Of a stretch of 64,000 bases of DNA, positions 43,197 to 52,092 are shown one piece after another. Location: assembly GCA_023457935.1 (NCBI GenBank), contig JAEXBA010000041.1:1-64000 (forward strand), given 5' to 3'. Both the position numbers and the translations under genes were made by a program. The DNA comes from Bacteroidota bacterium (GTDB lineage Bacteria > Bacteroidota > Bacteroidia > Flavobacteriales > Weeksellaceae). The first letter of the stretch is position 1; every line of letters begins with the position of its first letter. The notes below the pieces were generated by a model. The model saw nothing but the letters and a program-made list of their open reading frames with translations, did no database searches and was not told the DNA's origin.

Positions 43197-43204
43197 CAAA
43201 AATA
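43197..43204 (-). promoter_or_regulatory. Putative -7 box of the DUF4271 unit
   Basis: Reverse strand reads TATTTTTG, 14 bases before the TTG start. Confidence 0.45.
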
Positions 43205-43253
43205 GGATTATTTAAAAAAGATTAAAAATTAAAACCGCCAATACAAATTAGAT

Positions 43254-43261
43254 TATCTTTG
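43254..43261 (+). promoter_or_regulatory. Putative -7 box of the glycosyltransferase operon
   Basis: TATCTTTG, only 8 bases before the ATG, which predicts a leaderless or near-leaderless transcript. Confidence 0.5.
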
Positions 43262-43269
43262 CAGACTGA

Positions 43270-43989
43270 ATGAAAAAGCTGGTCATCATACCTACTTATA
43301 ACGAGAAGGAAAATATCGAAGCGATAATTTCTGCGGTTTTCGGGCTTCAGCAGGATTTTCATATCCTTGTTGTCGACGATTCATCGCCCGACGGAACCGG
43401 CGAAATAGTGAAAGAACTGCAGAAAAATTTTCAGCACAACCTTCATATCAGCGTCCGTAAGATAAAAGATGGATTGGGAAAAGCTTACATTCATGGTTTT
43501 AAATGGGCGCTGGCAAACGGATACGAATTTATTTTCGAAATGGATGCCGATTTTTCGCACAACCCTAACGATCTGGACAAGCTATATCAGGCATGTCTCG
43601 ACGGCGCAGATATGAGCATCGGTTCCCGTTATTCCAAAGGCGTGAATGTGGTAAACTGGCCGATGGGGCGCGTTTTGCTTTCGTATTTTGCATCCAAATA
43701 TGTAAGAACGGTTTTGGGCGTGCCCATTCACGATACCACAGCCGGTTTTATGTGTTTCACCCGTAAAGTTCTGGAACAGATCGGATTGGATGAAGTGAAA
43801 CTGAAAGGATACGGTTTTCAGGTGGAAATGAAGTTCCGCGCTTTCTCGAAAGGGTTTAAAATTGTTGAGGTTCCGATTATTTTCACCAACAGAATTCAGG
43901 GCGAAAGCAAAATGAACGGTGGAATCATCGGTGAAGCCATTTTTGGCGTCCTTAATCTAAAATGGAAATCGCTGATAGGGAAACTATGA
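43270..43989 (+). CDS. Polyprenol-phosphate glycosyltransferase (GT2, DPM1-like)
   Basis: 239-residue family 2 glycosyltransferase: PTYNEKENIEAII (8-20), VVDDSSPDGTGE (about 34-45), the metal-binding DADFSHNP (about 94-101) and a C-terminal IQGESKMNGG. Resembles dolichol-phosphate mannosyltransferase catalytic domains without membrane segments. It presumably loads a sugar onto a polyprenyl phosphate for envelope glycans or glycoproteins; the sugar is not known. First gene of the run to the LptF/G permease. Confidence 0.9.
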   Translation: MKKLVIIPTYNEKENIEAIISAVFGLQQDFHILVVDDSSPDGTGEIVKELQKNFQHNLHISVRKIKDGLGKAYIHGFKWALANGYEFIFEMDADFSHNPNDLDKLYQACLDGADMSIGSRYSKGVNVVNWPMGRVLLSYFASKYVRTVLGVPIHDTTAGFMCFTRKVLEQIGLDEVKLKGYGFQVEMKFRAFSKGFKIVEVPIIFTNRIQGESKMNGGIIGEAIFGVLNLKWKSLIGKL

Positions 43990-44357
43990 GAAAATGGGTT
44001 GCCTTCTTTTTCGTTTCTGTTCTGTTCACGGGCTGTACCGGTGTTCTGGATAAACCTGAAAATCTGGTTTCTAAAGACCTGATGGCGGAAGTTTTGGCTG
44101 AGATGGCCGTAAACGATCAGACCTTAATCATCAATCCAAAAGGAAATATCGAGTCCGGAACACGTTTCATTCTCGATCAGAAAAAAGTAAAAGCCAAGGA
44201 TTTTGTTGACAGTTATCAGTATTATTCCGTTAGCGGAAAAATGGAAGCTATTCTGGAAGATGCTGAAGAAATGATTTTAGAGAAAGATCCGAAAGCTGAA
44301 CAGTATATCATGAAAAAACTGAAGGAATCAGAAGAAGTTCCTGCCTTTGCACGTTAA
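43986..44357 (+). CDS. DUF4296 lipoprotein
   Basis: About 123 residues with lipobox VLFTGC. The ATGA overlap with the preceding stop (43986-43989) decides the start at MRKWVAFF. The mature part, KDLMAEVLAEMAVND and QYYSVSGKMEAILEDAEEMI, matches DUF4296, whose role is unknown. Confidence 0.85.
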   Translation: MRKWVAFFFVSVLFTGCTGVLDKPENLVSKDLMAEVLAEMAVNDQTLIINPKGNIESGTRFILDQKKVKAKDFVDSYQYYSVSGKMEAILEDAEEMILEKDPKAEQYIMKKLKESEEVPAFAR

Positions 44358-44360
44358 AAT

Positions 44361-45494
44361 ATGCAGAAATTTTTCGAAATACATAAAACCACTGAAGGAA
44401 AAGCGCGTGCCGGACTGATCACAACCGATCACGGAACGGTTCAGACGCCGATTTTTATGCCTGTAGGAACGGTTGCTTCCGTAAAAACTGTTCATCAGCG
44501 CGAACTGAAAGAAGATATCAAAGCCCAGATTATTCTCGGAAATACCTATCATCTTTATCTGCGCCCAACAATGGATGTGATGCTGGAAGCGGGCGGACTT
44601 CATAAATTCATGAACTGGGATTTGCCTATTCTGACCGATTCTGGTGGTTTTCAGGTATTTTCACTGTCCGATTCCAGAAAAATGACGGAAGAAGGAGTGA
44701 AATTCAAATCGCATATCGACGGAAGCTATCACTTTATTTCTCCCGAGATTTCAATGGACATCCAACGGAAAATCGGAGCCGATATTTTTATGGCTTTTGA
44801 TGAATGTACGCCTTATCCGTGCGAATACAACCAAGCCAAACTGTCAATGGAAATGACGCACCGCTGGCTTAAAAGATGTATAGAATGGTGCGGCGGAAAT
44901 CCCGAACTTTATGGTCATAAACAAAGACTTCTTCCTATTGTTCAGGGTTCAACATATTCTGATTTGCGGAAAATTTCTGCTGAATTCATCGCTGAACAGA
45001 ATGCGGAAGGAAACGCCATTGGCGGACTTTCAGTAGGTGAACCGGAAGAAGAAATGTACCGTATTACCAATGAAGTTACCGATATTCTGCCTGTAGAAAA
45101 ACCAAGATATCTTATGGGCGTGGGAACTCCGTGGAACATCCTTGAAAGCATCGGTCTCGGAATTGATATGATGGACTGTGTAATGCCAACCAGAAACGCA
45201 CGAAACGGAATGCTGTTTACATGGAAAGGCGTTATCAACATCAAAAACGAAAAATGGAAGCACGATTTTTCTGAACTTGATGAGTTCGGAACTTCATTTG
45301 TTGATCACGAATACTCCAAAGCGTATGTACGGCACCTTTTTGTGTCGAAAGAGTACTTGGCAAAACAGATTGCGTCGGTTCATAATCTTGCCTTTTACCT
45401 GGATTTGGTTAGAGTGGCGAGGGAACATATTGTGGCCGGAGATTTCTACGAATGGAAAAAAGCGGTAGATCCGGTTTTAAGACAGCGGCTGTAA
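44361..45494 (+). CDS. tgt: Queuine/preQ1 tRNA-ribosyltransferase
   Basis: Exchanges guanine for preQ1 at position 34 of GUN-anticodon tRNAs. 377 residues. LTDSGGFQVFSLS (active-site Asp), GGLSVGEP, and the nucleophile-bearing GIDMMDCVMPTRNARNG are characteristic. The C-terminal zinc motif is degenerate-looking (VRHLFVSKEYLAKQI then NLAFYLDLV), with fewer Cys than usual, as in many bacteria of this clade. Only 3 bases from the DUF4296 gene. Confidence 0.95.
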   Translation: MQKFFEIHKTTEGKARAGLITTDHGTVQTPIFMPVGTVASVKTVHQRELKEDIKAQIILGNTYHLYLRPTMDVMLEAGGLHKFMNWDLPILTDSGGFQVFSLSDSRKMTEEGVKFKSHIDGSYHFISPEISMDIQRKIGADIFMAFDECTPYPCEYNQAKLSMEMTHRWLKRCIEWCGGNPELYGHKQRLLPIVQGSTYSDLRKISAEFIAEQNAEGNAIGGLSVGEPEEEMYRITNEVTDILPVEKPRYLMGVGTPWNILESIGLGIDMMDCVMPTRNARNGMLFTWKGVINIKNEKWKHDFSELDEFGTSFVDHEYSKAYVRHLFVSKEYLAKQIASVHNLAFYLDLVRVAREHIVAGDFYEWKKAVDPVLRQRL

Positions 45495-45504
45495 AGAAAA
45501 TTCT

Positions 45505-46599
45505 ATGGGAATAATTGACCGTTATATCATTAAAAAATACCTCGGGACATTCGGGTTTATCCTGATTTTGCTCTCGGTGGTGGTTTTGGTGATCGACGTT
45601 CAGGCAAAAGTTCCAAGAATTGAACAGAGTGGATTCACCGTTTCCCATTTCCTGATTAATTATTATCCTTTCTGGATTGTTTACCTCATTATGACTTTCA
45701 TGTCGATTCTGGTTTTCATTTCCGTGATTTTTTTCACTTCCAGAATGGCAAATAACACCGAAATTGTAGCCATTATCAGTAGCGGCGCCAGTTTTCACCG
45801 TTTTGCAAGGCCTTATTTAATCACTTCGCTGTTTATCGGAATCGTTTCGCTTTTAATCAACCATTTTGTTCTGCCATGGGCCAATATTCAGAAAAATGAG
45901 CTAGAAGCCTATACGATGAATTCTGTAAATAAGGAAAAAGTCCTGGGAAGCGCGCCGGTTTCAGCACAGATAAATCCGAACGAGTATATTTTCATCTCCA
46001 ATTACAATAAAAAGGACAGAAGGGGTTCCGGATTTGCGTTTCAGCGTTTCGACAAAAACAAAAAACTCATCTATCAGCTTTCTTCATCGGAAGTTTCCTG
46101 GGATGAAAAGAAGAAAGTCTTCGTAATGTATAATTTCTACGAGAAAACGGTCAACAAAGACGATACGGAGAAACTCAACAACGGCAATATGATCGAAAAA
46201 AGTTTCGGACATCCGCCGGAAGAGCTTTTCCCGGATCAGCTTTTGGGTCAGAACAAAACCACTCCGGATCTGGTGAAGTTTATCCAGAGAGAAAAGGAAA
46301 AAGGAAACAGCAACCTCAATACTTACCTTAACGAGCTGTATCAGCGGACTTCCATGCCGGTTTCAATCATTGTGCTTACTTTTCTGGCGCTTTCTCTGTC
46401 TTCCGAAAAAAGAAGAGGCGGACTTGGGCTGAATCTCGCGATCGGAATTGCGCTGGCCTTCGTTTTTGTGTTTTCTTTTGAAGCGCTGAAAGTCGTTTCC
46501 GAAAACAAGACTCTTACGCCGATGGTGGCTATGTGGCTGCCGAATTTCGTCTTTGCTCCGATTGCGCTGATTCTGTATTTAAGAAGAGCGAATCAGTAA
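45505..46599 (+). CDS. LptF/LptG family permease
   Basis: 364 residues of the YjgP/YjgQ family, an inner-membrane subunit of the LPS-export ABC machine. Membrane segments lie at about 13-32, 50-75, 98-120 and three near the C-terminus (about 270-355), with a periplasmic beta-rich domain (about 125-265) between them. Last gene of the operon, overlapping the 3' end of birA by 7 bases tail to tail. Confidence 0.88.
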   Translation: MGIIDRYIIKKYLGTFGFILILLSVVVLVIDVQAKVPRIEQSGFTVSHFLINYYPFWIVYLIMTFMSILVFISVIFFTSRMANNTEIVAIISSGASFHRFARPYLITSLFIGIVSLLINHFVLPWANIQKNELEAYTMNSVNKEKVLGSAPVSAQINPNEYIFISNYNKKDRRGSGFAFQRFDKNKKLIYQLSSSEVSWDEKKKVFVMYNFYEKTVNKDDTEKLNNGNMIEKSFGHPPEELFPDQLLGQNKTTPDLVKFIQREKEKGNSNLNTYLNELYQRTSMPVSIIVLTFLALSLSSEKRRGGLGLNLAIGIALAFVFVFSFEALKVVSENKTLTPMVAMWLPNFVFAPIALILYLRRANQ

Positions 46600-47309
46600 A
46601 GCATTTCAATTTCTTTGTGGTAAAAGGTCTTTAAGCCGTCGTTTTCAAGTTCAATTTCAAGTCGGCCATTGCTGAGTGCCTGCCGGATTATGCCATTTTG
46701 TCTGTTTCCGTTCAGGTTGAAAAGAGATACTGAATCCTTGCCGAAAAGATGCGCATTGTACTCCTTCAGTATTAAATCTTCATTTACAAATGTTTCTACC
46801 CGCGACGAGAAATATTCATGAAGTTCCGAAGCCGTCTGGTGAAGGTCAAACCGCTTGCCTGTTTGCGTCAGCAGTGATCCTGCCTTTGGTAGATTCTCGA
46901 ATTTTTCCTGAAGAATATTGATTCCGATTCCGGTGATGAAATAGCTTTTGCCTTTTATTTTACGCATTTCGGTAATCATGCCACATATTTTTTTCCGGTT
47001 GATGATCAGGTCGTTGGGCCATTTTATCTTCACCTCTTCCCGGGTCAAATTGGCAATAAAATCACGAACAGTAACAGCGGTATAATAATTGAATATAAAA
47101 TTAGAGTATTTTATGCGCTCCGAAGCCAGTAAAACCGAGTAAGCAAGATTAAGATCTGCGTGGGATTTCCAGATGTTTCCGTACTGGCCTTTTCCTTTGG
47201 TTTGGTTAAATGTGTACACTGCTTTTCCGGAATTGTCATGTTCGCTGCAGAACAGGTCGGTCTCCTCCTGAGTGGTAAAACATTCTTCAACGTAAAAAAG
47301 GGTGCTCAT
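46593..47309 (-). CDS. birA: Biotin-[acetyl-CoA carboxylase] ligase
   Basis: Attaches biotin to carboxyl-carrier proteins. 238 residues, catalytic domain only: there is no N-terminal helix-turn-helix, so it should not be a repressor. KGKGQYGNIWKSH contains the adenylate-binding segment (family GRGRxGRxW), and KIKWPNDLIINRKKICGMI is the biotin-binding motif. Divergent from rsfS. Confidence 0.93.
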   Translation of the reverse strand: MSTLFYVEECFTTQEETDLFCSEHDNSGKAVYTFNQTKGKGQYGNIWKSHADLNLAYSVLLASERIKYSNFIFNYYTAVTVRDFIANLTREEVKIKWPNDLIINRKKICGMITEMRKIKGKSYFITGIGINILQEKFENLPKAGSLLTQTGKRFDLHQTASELHEYFSSRVETFVNEDLILKEYNAHLFGKDSVSLFNLNGNRQNGIIRQALSNGRLEIELENDGLKTFYHKEIEMLY

Positions 47310-47358
47310 TTAAGAAACTTTTAAGAGTTTACGGGGCCGGAAAATTAATAAAAAACAA

Positions 47359-47366
47359 TAAATTTG
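47359..47366 (+). promoter_or_regulatory. Putative -7 box of rsfS-ftsH
   Basis: TAAATTTG, 17 bases before the rsfS ATG. Confidence 0.5.
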
Positions 47367-47383
47367 CAGATTATCCATTTTTA

Positions 47384-47746
47384 ATGAACAAAACTACTGA
47401 AAAACAGGTCTTAATTGACAAAATTATAGAAGCCATTCAGGATACCAAAGGTGAGGATGTAATGATTTTCGACCTTTCCAAAATTGAAAATTCAGTTGCA
47501 GAAACTTTTATCATCTGCAGTGCGAATTCCAATACACAGGTGTCCGCAATTGCCGGCAATATAGAAAAAAAAGTGCGTAACGAACTGAAAGAGCGTCCTT
47601 GGCATGTGGAAGGAACCGACAATGCATTGTGGGTTCTCGTGGATTATGTATCCGTTGTGGTGCACGTTTTCCAGCGCCATATCCGTGAGTTTTATGAAAT
47701 CGAGGAACTTTGGGGCGACGCACAGATTACAAAAATTGAAAACTAA
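47384..47746 (+). CDS. rsfS: Ribosomal silencing factor RsfS
   Basis: 120-residue RsfS/Iojap protein that binds L14 and blocks subunit joining in starvation. Motifs: VAETFIICSANSNTQVSAIA, then RPWHVEGTDNALWVLVDY and VVVHVFQRHIREFYEIEELWGDA. Likely co-transcribed with ftsH 19 bases downstream. Confidence 0.96.
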   Translation: MNKTTEKQVLIDKIIEAIQDTKGEDVMIFDLSKIENSVAETFIICSANSNTQVSAIAGNIEKKVRNELKERPWHVEGTDNALWVLVDYVSVVVHVFQRHIREFYEIEELWGDAQITKIEN

Positions 47747-47765
47747 CCGAAATAGAATCCAATAG

Positions 47766-49751
47766 ATGAACAATAAAGGTTTTAACTGGTTTTTTCCCAT
47801 CGCAATTCTTGCGGTGCTTCTGTATTTTGGAAGCAGCATGTACGGCGAATCCTCAAAGAAAGAAATCAGCGAAGATAAATTTTTCCAGTTGATGGAGCAG
47901 GGTAAGGTACAGGATATTACACTGTACAGAGATACATACAAAGGGGATGTTTTCCTTACCCAGGCAGCAAAAACAGAACTGGTACAGAACGCTCCGAAGC
48001 AGAATCCCAACAATCCTTTTACTGCGATAGATGCGGCGCCTGCACCGGATTACACTATGAAATACGGCGATCTGCAGGTATTTCTTGAGAAATTCGACAG
48101 GCTGAAAGAAGAAAATGCACAGCTGAAAACCACCAACGAGGTGACGCTTGCAGGAAGCTTTATGGAAAGTTTCCTTATTCAGATTGCAGTCGGTCTTATT
48201 ATTCTTTCCATTATCTATTTTGTATTCCTCAGAAGAATGGCAGGCTCAAACGGACCTGGCGGGCAGATATTTTCCATCGGGAAATCCAGAGCAAAGCTGT
48301 TTGATGAAAAAGATAAAATTCAGGTAACATTTAAAGATGTTGCAGGTCTTGAAGGCGCAAAAGAAGAGGTTCAGGAAGTAGTGGATTTCCTGAAAAATTC
48401 AGAAAAATATACAAAACTAGGAGGTAAAATTCCGAAGGGTGTTCTTTTGGTTGGCCCTCCGGGAACAGGTAAGACCCTGTTGGCAAAAGCAGTGGCCGGA
48501 GAAGCAAAAGTTCCGTTCTTCTCGCTTTCCGGATCAGATTTCGTTGAAATGTTCGTTGGTGTAGGAGCTTCCAGAGTTCGTGATTTGTTCGCACAGGCAA
48601 AAGCCAAATCCCCGGCAATTATCTTCATCGATGAGATTGATGCCATTGGTAGAGCCAGAGGCAGAGGAAATTTCACCGGTGGAAACGATGAAAGAGAAAA
48701 TACTCTGAATCAGCTTCTTACAGAAATGGACGGTTTCGGAACCGATACGAATGTAATCGTAATGGCTGCAACAAACCGCGCCGATATTCTGGATAAGGCC
48801 CTGATGAGAGCCGGACGTTTCGACCGCTCGATTTATGTGGATCTTCCTGAACTTCACGAAAGAAAACAGATTTTCGACGTTCATCTTTCCAAAATTAAGC
48901 TGGACGACACTGTTGACCGTGAATTCCTTGCAAAACAGACTCCCGGATTTTCCGGTGCAGATATTGCCAATGTTTGTAATGAAGCGGCGCTTATCGCTGC
49001 CAGAAACAACCACGAGGCAGTAACAAAGCAGGATTTCCTTGATGCGGTTGACCGTATTATCGGAGGTCTTGAAAAGAAAAACAAAGCCATCAAACCTTCT
49101 GAAAAGAAACGTGTTGCTTATCATGAAGCCGGTCACGCTGCAATTTCCTGGTTGGTGGAACACGCTGCACCACTTCTGAAAGTAACGATTGTTCCGCGTG
49201 GAAGATCGCTTGGAGCAGCTTGGTATCTTCCCGAAGAAAGATCTTTAACGACTACCGAACAGATGCTGGACGAAATGTGCGCAACCCTTGGAGGCAGAGC
49301 GGCAGAGCAGACCGCATTCGGAAATATTTCAACTGGCGCGCTTTCGGATCTTGAAAGAGTAACGAAACAGGCGCAGGCAATGGTAACCATTTATGGACTG
49401 AGCGAAAATATCGGGAATATTTCCTATTACGACAGTTCAGGCCAGTCGGAATACAACTTCGGGAAACCTTATTCCGAAGAAACAGCGAAGAAAATAGATG
49501 TTGAAATTAAAGGAATTATCGAGGAACAGTATCGAAGAGCACTTACAATTTTGGCTGAAAACAGACCGAAACTGGATGCTCTTGCAGGAAAACTTCTGGA
49601 AAAAGAAGTGATTTTCCGTGAAGACCTTGAGGAAATTTTCGGAAAAAGAGCCTGGGATCCGGAACTTACAGAAAACCCGGTGGCCAATTCGGAAAATCTT
49701 TCCAACCAACACGAAAATGTAGCAGCTCCCGAGTCGCCAACGCAACTTTAA
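47766..49751 (+). CDS. ftsH: ATP-dependent zinc metalloprotease FtsH
   Basis: Inner-membrane AAA+ protease (661 residues). Two membrane segments (about 6-22 and 138-158) flank a small periplasmic domain. AAA domain: Walker A GPPGTGKT (about 229-236), Walker [12 protein letters not shown] and SRH region. Zinc site HEAGH (about 456-460), then the usual EERSLTT block. The C-terminal tail is polar and disordered. Confidence 0.97.
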   Translation: MNNKGFNWFFPIAILAVLLYFGSSMYGESSKKEISEDKFFQLMEQGKVQDITLYRDTYKGDVFLTQAAKTELVQNAPKQNPNNPFTAIDAAPAPDYTMKYGDLQVFLEKFDRLKEENAQLKTTNEVTLAGSFMESFLIQIAVGLIILSIIYFVFLRRMAGSNGPGGQIFSIGKSRAKLFDEKDKIQVTFKDVAGLEGAKEEVQEVVDFLKNSEKYTKLGGKIPKGVLLVGPPGTGKTLLAKAVAGEAKVPFFSLSGSDFVEMFVGVGASRVRDLFAQAKAKSPAIIFIDEIDAIGRARGRGNFTGGNDERENTLNQLLTEMDGFGTDTNVIVMAATNRADILDKALMRAGRFDRSIYVDLPELHERKQIFDVHLSKIKLDDTVDREFLAKQTPGFSGADIANVCNEAALIAARNNHEAVTKQDFLDAVDRIIGGLEKKNKAIKPSEKKRVAYHEAGHAAISWLVEHAAPLLKVTIVPRGRSLGAAWYLPEERSLTTTEQMLDEMCATLGGRAAEQTAFGNISTGALSDLERVTKQAQAMVTIYGLSENIGNISYYDSSGQSEYNFGKPYSEETAKKIDVEIKGIIEEQYRRALTILAENRPKLDALAGKLLEKEVIFREDLEEIFGKRAWDPELTENPVANSENLSNQHENVAAPESPTQL

Positions 49752-49766
49752 GCACTGCAGGAATAC

Positions 49767-49818
49767 AAAATCCCTTAGTTTTAATCTAATCCGAAAAAAA
49801 TTAAGGGATTTTTTGTTT
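49767..49818 (+). terminator. Terminator after ftsH
   Basis: AAAATCCCTTA (49767-49777) pairs with TAAGGGATTTT (49802-49812), an 11-bp stem with a 24-base loop, followed by a T-run. Confidence 0.85.
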
Positions 49819-49857
49819 TTTTTCAGTTAAATGAATATCAAAACAACAATTATTTTT

Positions 49858-49865
49858 TATTTTTG
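49858..49865 (+). promoter_or_regulatory. Putative -7 box of the LUD-cdsA-psd unit
   Basis: TATTTTTG, 25 bases before the TTG start. Confidence 0.45.
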
Positions 49866-49890
49866 TTTGAATAATTAACATCGGTTTAAA

Positions 49891-50469
49891 TTGAGTTTAT
49901 TCAAGAAACTTGTAGGTAAAATTATGAACCAGCCTGAAGAGGACGATCAGAGCCTGGAAAAATTGGGAGATTCGCTGAAAAATGCTGATCTTGACTATAA
50001 ATTTGCCCAGCTGTTCACCCATTCCGGAGGTTTCTTTAATTACTGTGCCGATGAAGCTGAAGCGCTGCAGACGCTCAATCAGATTCTGAAGATTGAAGAC
50101 ATCAAATCTGTTTTCTGCTGCGATCAGGATCTTAAGAACTTTCTTGATGTTGTGAAGGTTTCCTATACGCAGGATCTTGAACTTTCCAATGACGCCGCCT
50201 TTATCACCTGCGAATATCTTATTGCATACGACGGCCGCATCATGCTTTCGCACAATAACATCAAGCATTACCATTCCTCGCGTTTACCGGGCAAAATTAT
50301 CGTAATGGCGAATGTTTCGCAGATCGTTTCCAATCTTAATGAAGCAATGTCTAAAATCAAGCGGAACGGCAATATCAAGAATCTAACCTCAATCAGCGGT
50401 AATCAGAACAAGCTTGATGCGCCGGCCGAGGACAATACCAAACTTTTCCTTCTTCTTCTGGAAGACTGA
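49891..50469 (+). CDS. LUD domain (LutC-like) protein
   Basis: 192 residues related to LutC/YkgG LUD-domain proteins: SIFCCDQDLKNFL-type motif near 73-87, then NDAAFITCEYLIAYDGRIMLS and GKIIVMANVSQIVSNL. In some species LUD proteins act in lactate use; no lutAB neighbours are present, so the role is open. TTG start. Upstream of cdsA and psd, so it may be part of the phospholipid unit. Confidence 0.82.
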   Translation: MSLFKKLVGKIMNQPEEDDQSLEKLGDSLKNADLDYKFAQLFTHSGGFFNYCADEAEALQTLNQILKIEDIKSVFCCDQDLKNFLDVVKVSYTQDLELSNDAAFITCEYLIAYDGRIMLSHNNIKHYHSSRLPGKIIVMANVSQIVSNLNEAMSKIKRNGNIKNLTSISGNQNKLDAPAEDNTKLFLLLLED

Positions 50470-50486
50470 TCAATAAACTCAGAAAT

Positions 50487-51359
50487 TTGGACAAAAATCT
50501 AATCCAGCGAACGATATCAGGATTATTCTATGTTGCCATTCTGATGCTTTGTACGCATCCTTTCGGGTCTGAACTTATCAACAGCGTTGTTCCGGGGCTC
50601 GTGAAACAGCATTATCTTTACTATGGTCTGATTACTTTTTTCCTGTTCGTGGGTGCAATGGAATGTATGCGTATCATGAAATTCGGGAACGGATACGAAA
50701 AATGGCTGGTCTTTCCTCTTGCCGCTTTTGTGTTCTATCTTTTCTCGAAGCGGTATTTTCAGCACGGCTTTTACTTTGACTTCCGCTTTACGGAAATTCT
50801 GGCTATTCTGCTGATTCTCATTGCGGTGGTTACCCTTTTCAAGTTTGCAAGCGAACTGTATTTCGACAGCGGAAAACTCATCTTTACCACTATTTATGTT
50901 GCAATTCCGTTCGGGCTCGCGCTTGGGCTTCCAAAATATTCAGTGTATGAAAACACTTTTTCGCTGGAAGTTTTCTTTCTTTTCATCCTGATCTGGAGCA
51001 GCGATACTTTTGCCTATCTTACCGGAAAGTTCTTCGGAAAACATAAAATGGCTCCGAAGATTTCCCCTAAGAAAACCTGGGAAGGCTTTGCCGGCGGAGT
51101 AGTTCTTACACTGGTTGCAGGATTTTTTGTGGAAAAATATTTCCCTGAACTGCGCGGAAACTGGATGGTTGTAGGATTCCTTATTTCCGTTTTTGCGCCT
51201 TTGGGCGACCTGGTGGAAAGTCAGCTGAAAAGAACTTTTGGAGTAAAGGACAGCGGAAACATCATTCCGGGACATGGCGGCGTTCTCGACAGACTCGACA
51301 GTTTCATTATCTGTGTTCCTGTTGTATATTTGTACTTTGTTTTGGACCGATTAATATAA
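50487..51359 (+). CDS. cdsA: Phosphatidate cytidylyltransferase
   Basis: Makes CDP-diacylglycerol from phosphatidate and CTP in the inner membrane. 290 residues, about seven hydrophobic segments. The CDS signature is at the C-terminal side: SQLKRTFGVKDSGNIIPGHGG and LDRLDS. The segment KISPKKTWEGFAGG precedes it. TTG start, 17 bases after the LUD gene. Confidence 0.95.
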   Translation: MDKNLIQRTISGLFYVAILMLCTHPFGSELINSVVPGLVKQHYLYYGLITFFLFVGAMECMRIMKFGNGYEKWLVFPLAAFVFYLFSKRYFQHGFYFDFRFTEILAILLILIAVVTLFKFASELYFDSGKLIFTTIYVAIPFGLALGLPKYSVYENTFSLEVFFLFILIWSSDTFAYLTGKFFGKHKMAPKISPKKTWEGFAGGVVLTLVAGFFVEKYFPELRGNWMVVGFLISVFAPLGDLVESQLKRTFGVKDSGNIIPGHGGVLDRLDSFIICVPVVYLYFVLDRLI

Positions 51360-51374
51360 CATAATCAAAACCTT

Positions 51375-52028
51375 ATGAAACTTCACAGAGAATCAACCGG
51401 AACCATCATCGTCGCAACAGTTGCTGTTGCAGTGCTTGGTTTTCTGGCTGTTTATTTCCTGAAAATGTGGTCGTTACTGGTCATCATTCCCTTGCTGGTG
51501 ATTTACGGACTTGTTTTCTGGTTCTTCCGTGTTCCGGACCGTGAGATTCTGGACCATAAAGAAAATGTAATTGCTCCTGTTGACGGGAAAGTCGTAATGA
51601 TTAAAGAAGTTCAGGAAGATGAATTTCTGAAGGAAAAAGCCATACAGGTTTCTATTTTCATGTCGCCGCTGAATGTACATATCTGCCGTTATCCTGTATC
51701 CGGAAAAGTGATTTACAAAAAATACCATCCCGGAAAATATCTGGTTGCGTGGCATGAAAAATCTTCTTCTGAGAATGAAAGAACAACTGTTGCTGTTGAA
51801 AGTTTAACCAAACATAAAGTGGTGTTCCGGCAGATTGCGGGCTATGTTGCGAGAAGAATTGTTTTTTACTGTAACGAAGGAGACACCGCCAAAGCAGGCC
51901 ACGAATTTGGATTCATCAAGTTCGGATCAAGAATGGATGTTTTCCTGCCGCTTGATTCCGAGATTATCTGTAAAATCGGCGACAAGACAAAAGGCGGTAT
52001 CGATATAATCGCGAAAATGAAAGAGTAA
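51375..52028 (+). CDS. psd: Phosphatidylserine decarboxylase proenzyme
   Basis: Pyruvoyl-dependent enzyme that yields phosphatidylethanolamine. 217 residues of the short PSD type. Two N-terminal membrane segments, then IQVSIFMSPLNVHICRYP, and the self-cleavage site at the GS of IKFGSRMDVFLP near the C-terminus. Follows cdsA by 15 bases, consistent with a phospholipid-synthesis operon. Confidence 0.95.
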   Translation: MKLHRESTGTIIVATVAVAVLGFLAVYFLKMWSLLVIIPLLVIYGLVFWFFRVPDREILDHKENVIAPVDGKVVMIKEVQEDEFLKEKAIQVSIFMSPLNVHICRYPVSGKVIYKKYHPGKYLVAWHEKSSSENERTTVAVESLTKHKVVFRQIAGYVARRIVFYCNEGDTAKAGHEFGFIKFGSRMDVFLPLDSEIICKIGDKTKGGIDIIAKMKE

Positions 52029-52069
52029 CTGAATTTCAGTACTTACATAAAAATATTATTTACGTAAAT

Positions 52070-52092
52070 TGCCTCTTTGGAGGCATTTTTTT
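52070..52092 (+). terminator. Terminator hairpin abutting the DUF389 start codon
   Basis: TGCCTC, TTTG loop, GAGGCA (52070-52085), then seven T (52086-52092). The next base is the A of the DUF389 ATG. It terminates psd or acts as an attenuator for DUF389. Confidence 0.8.

Noticed and set aside
47492..48013. 173-codon reverse frame over rsfS/ftsH start
   Set aside because: Antisense to two firmly identified genes; no recognisable domain.
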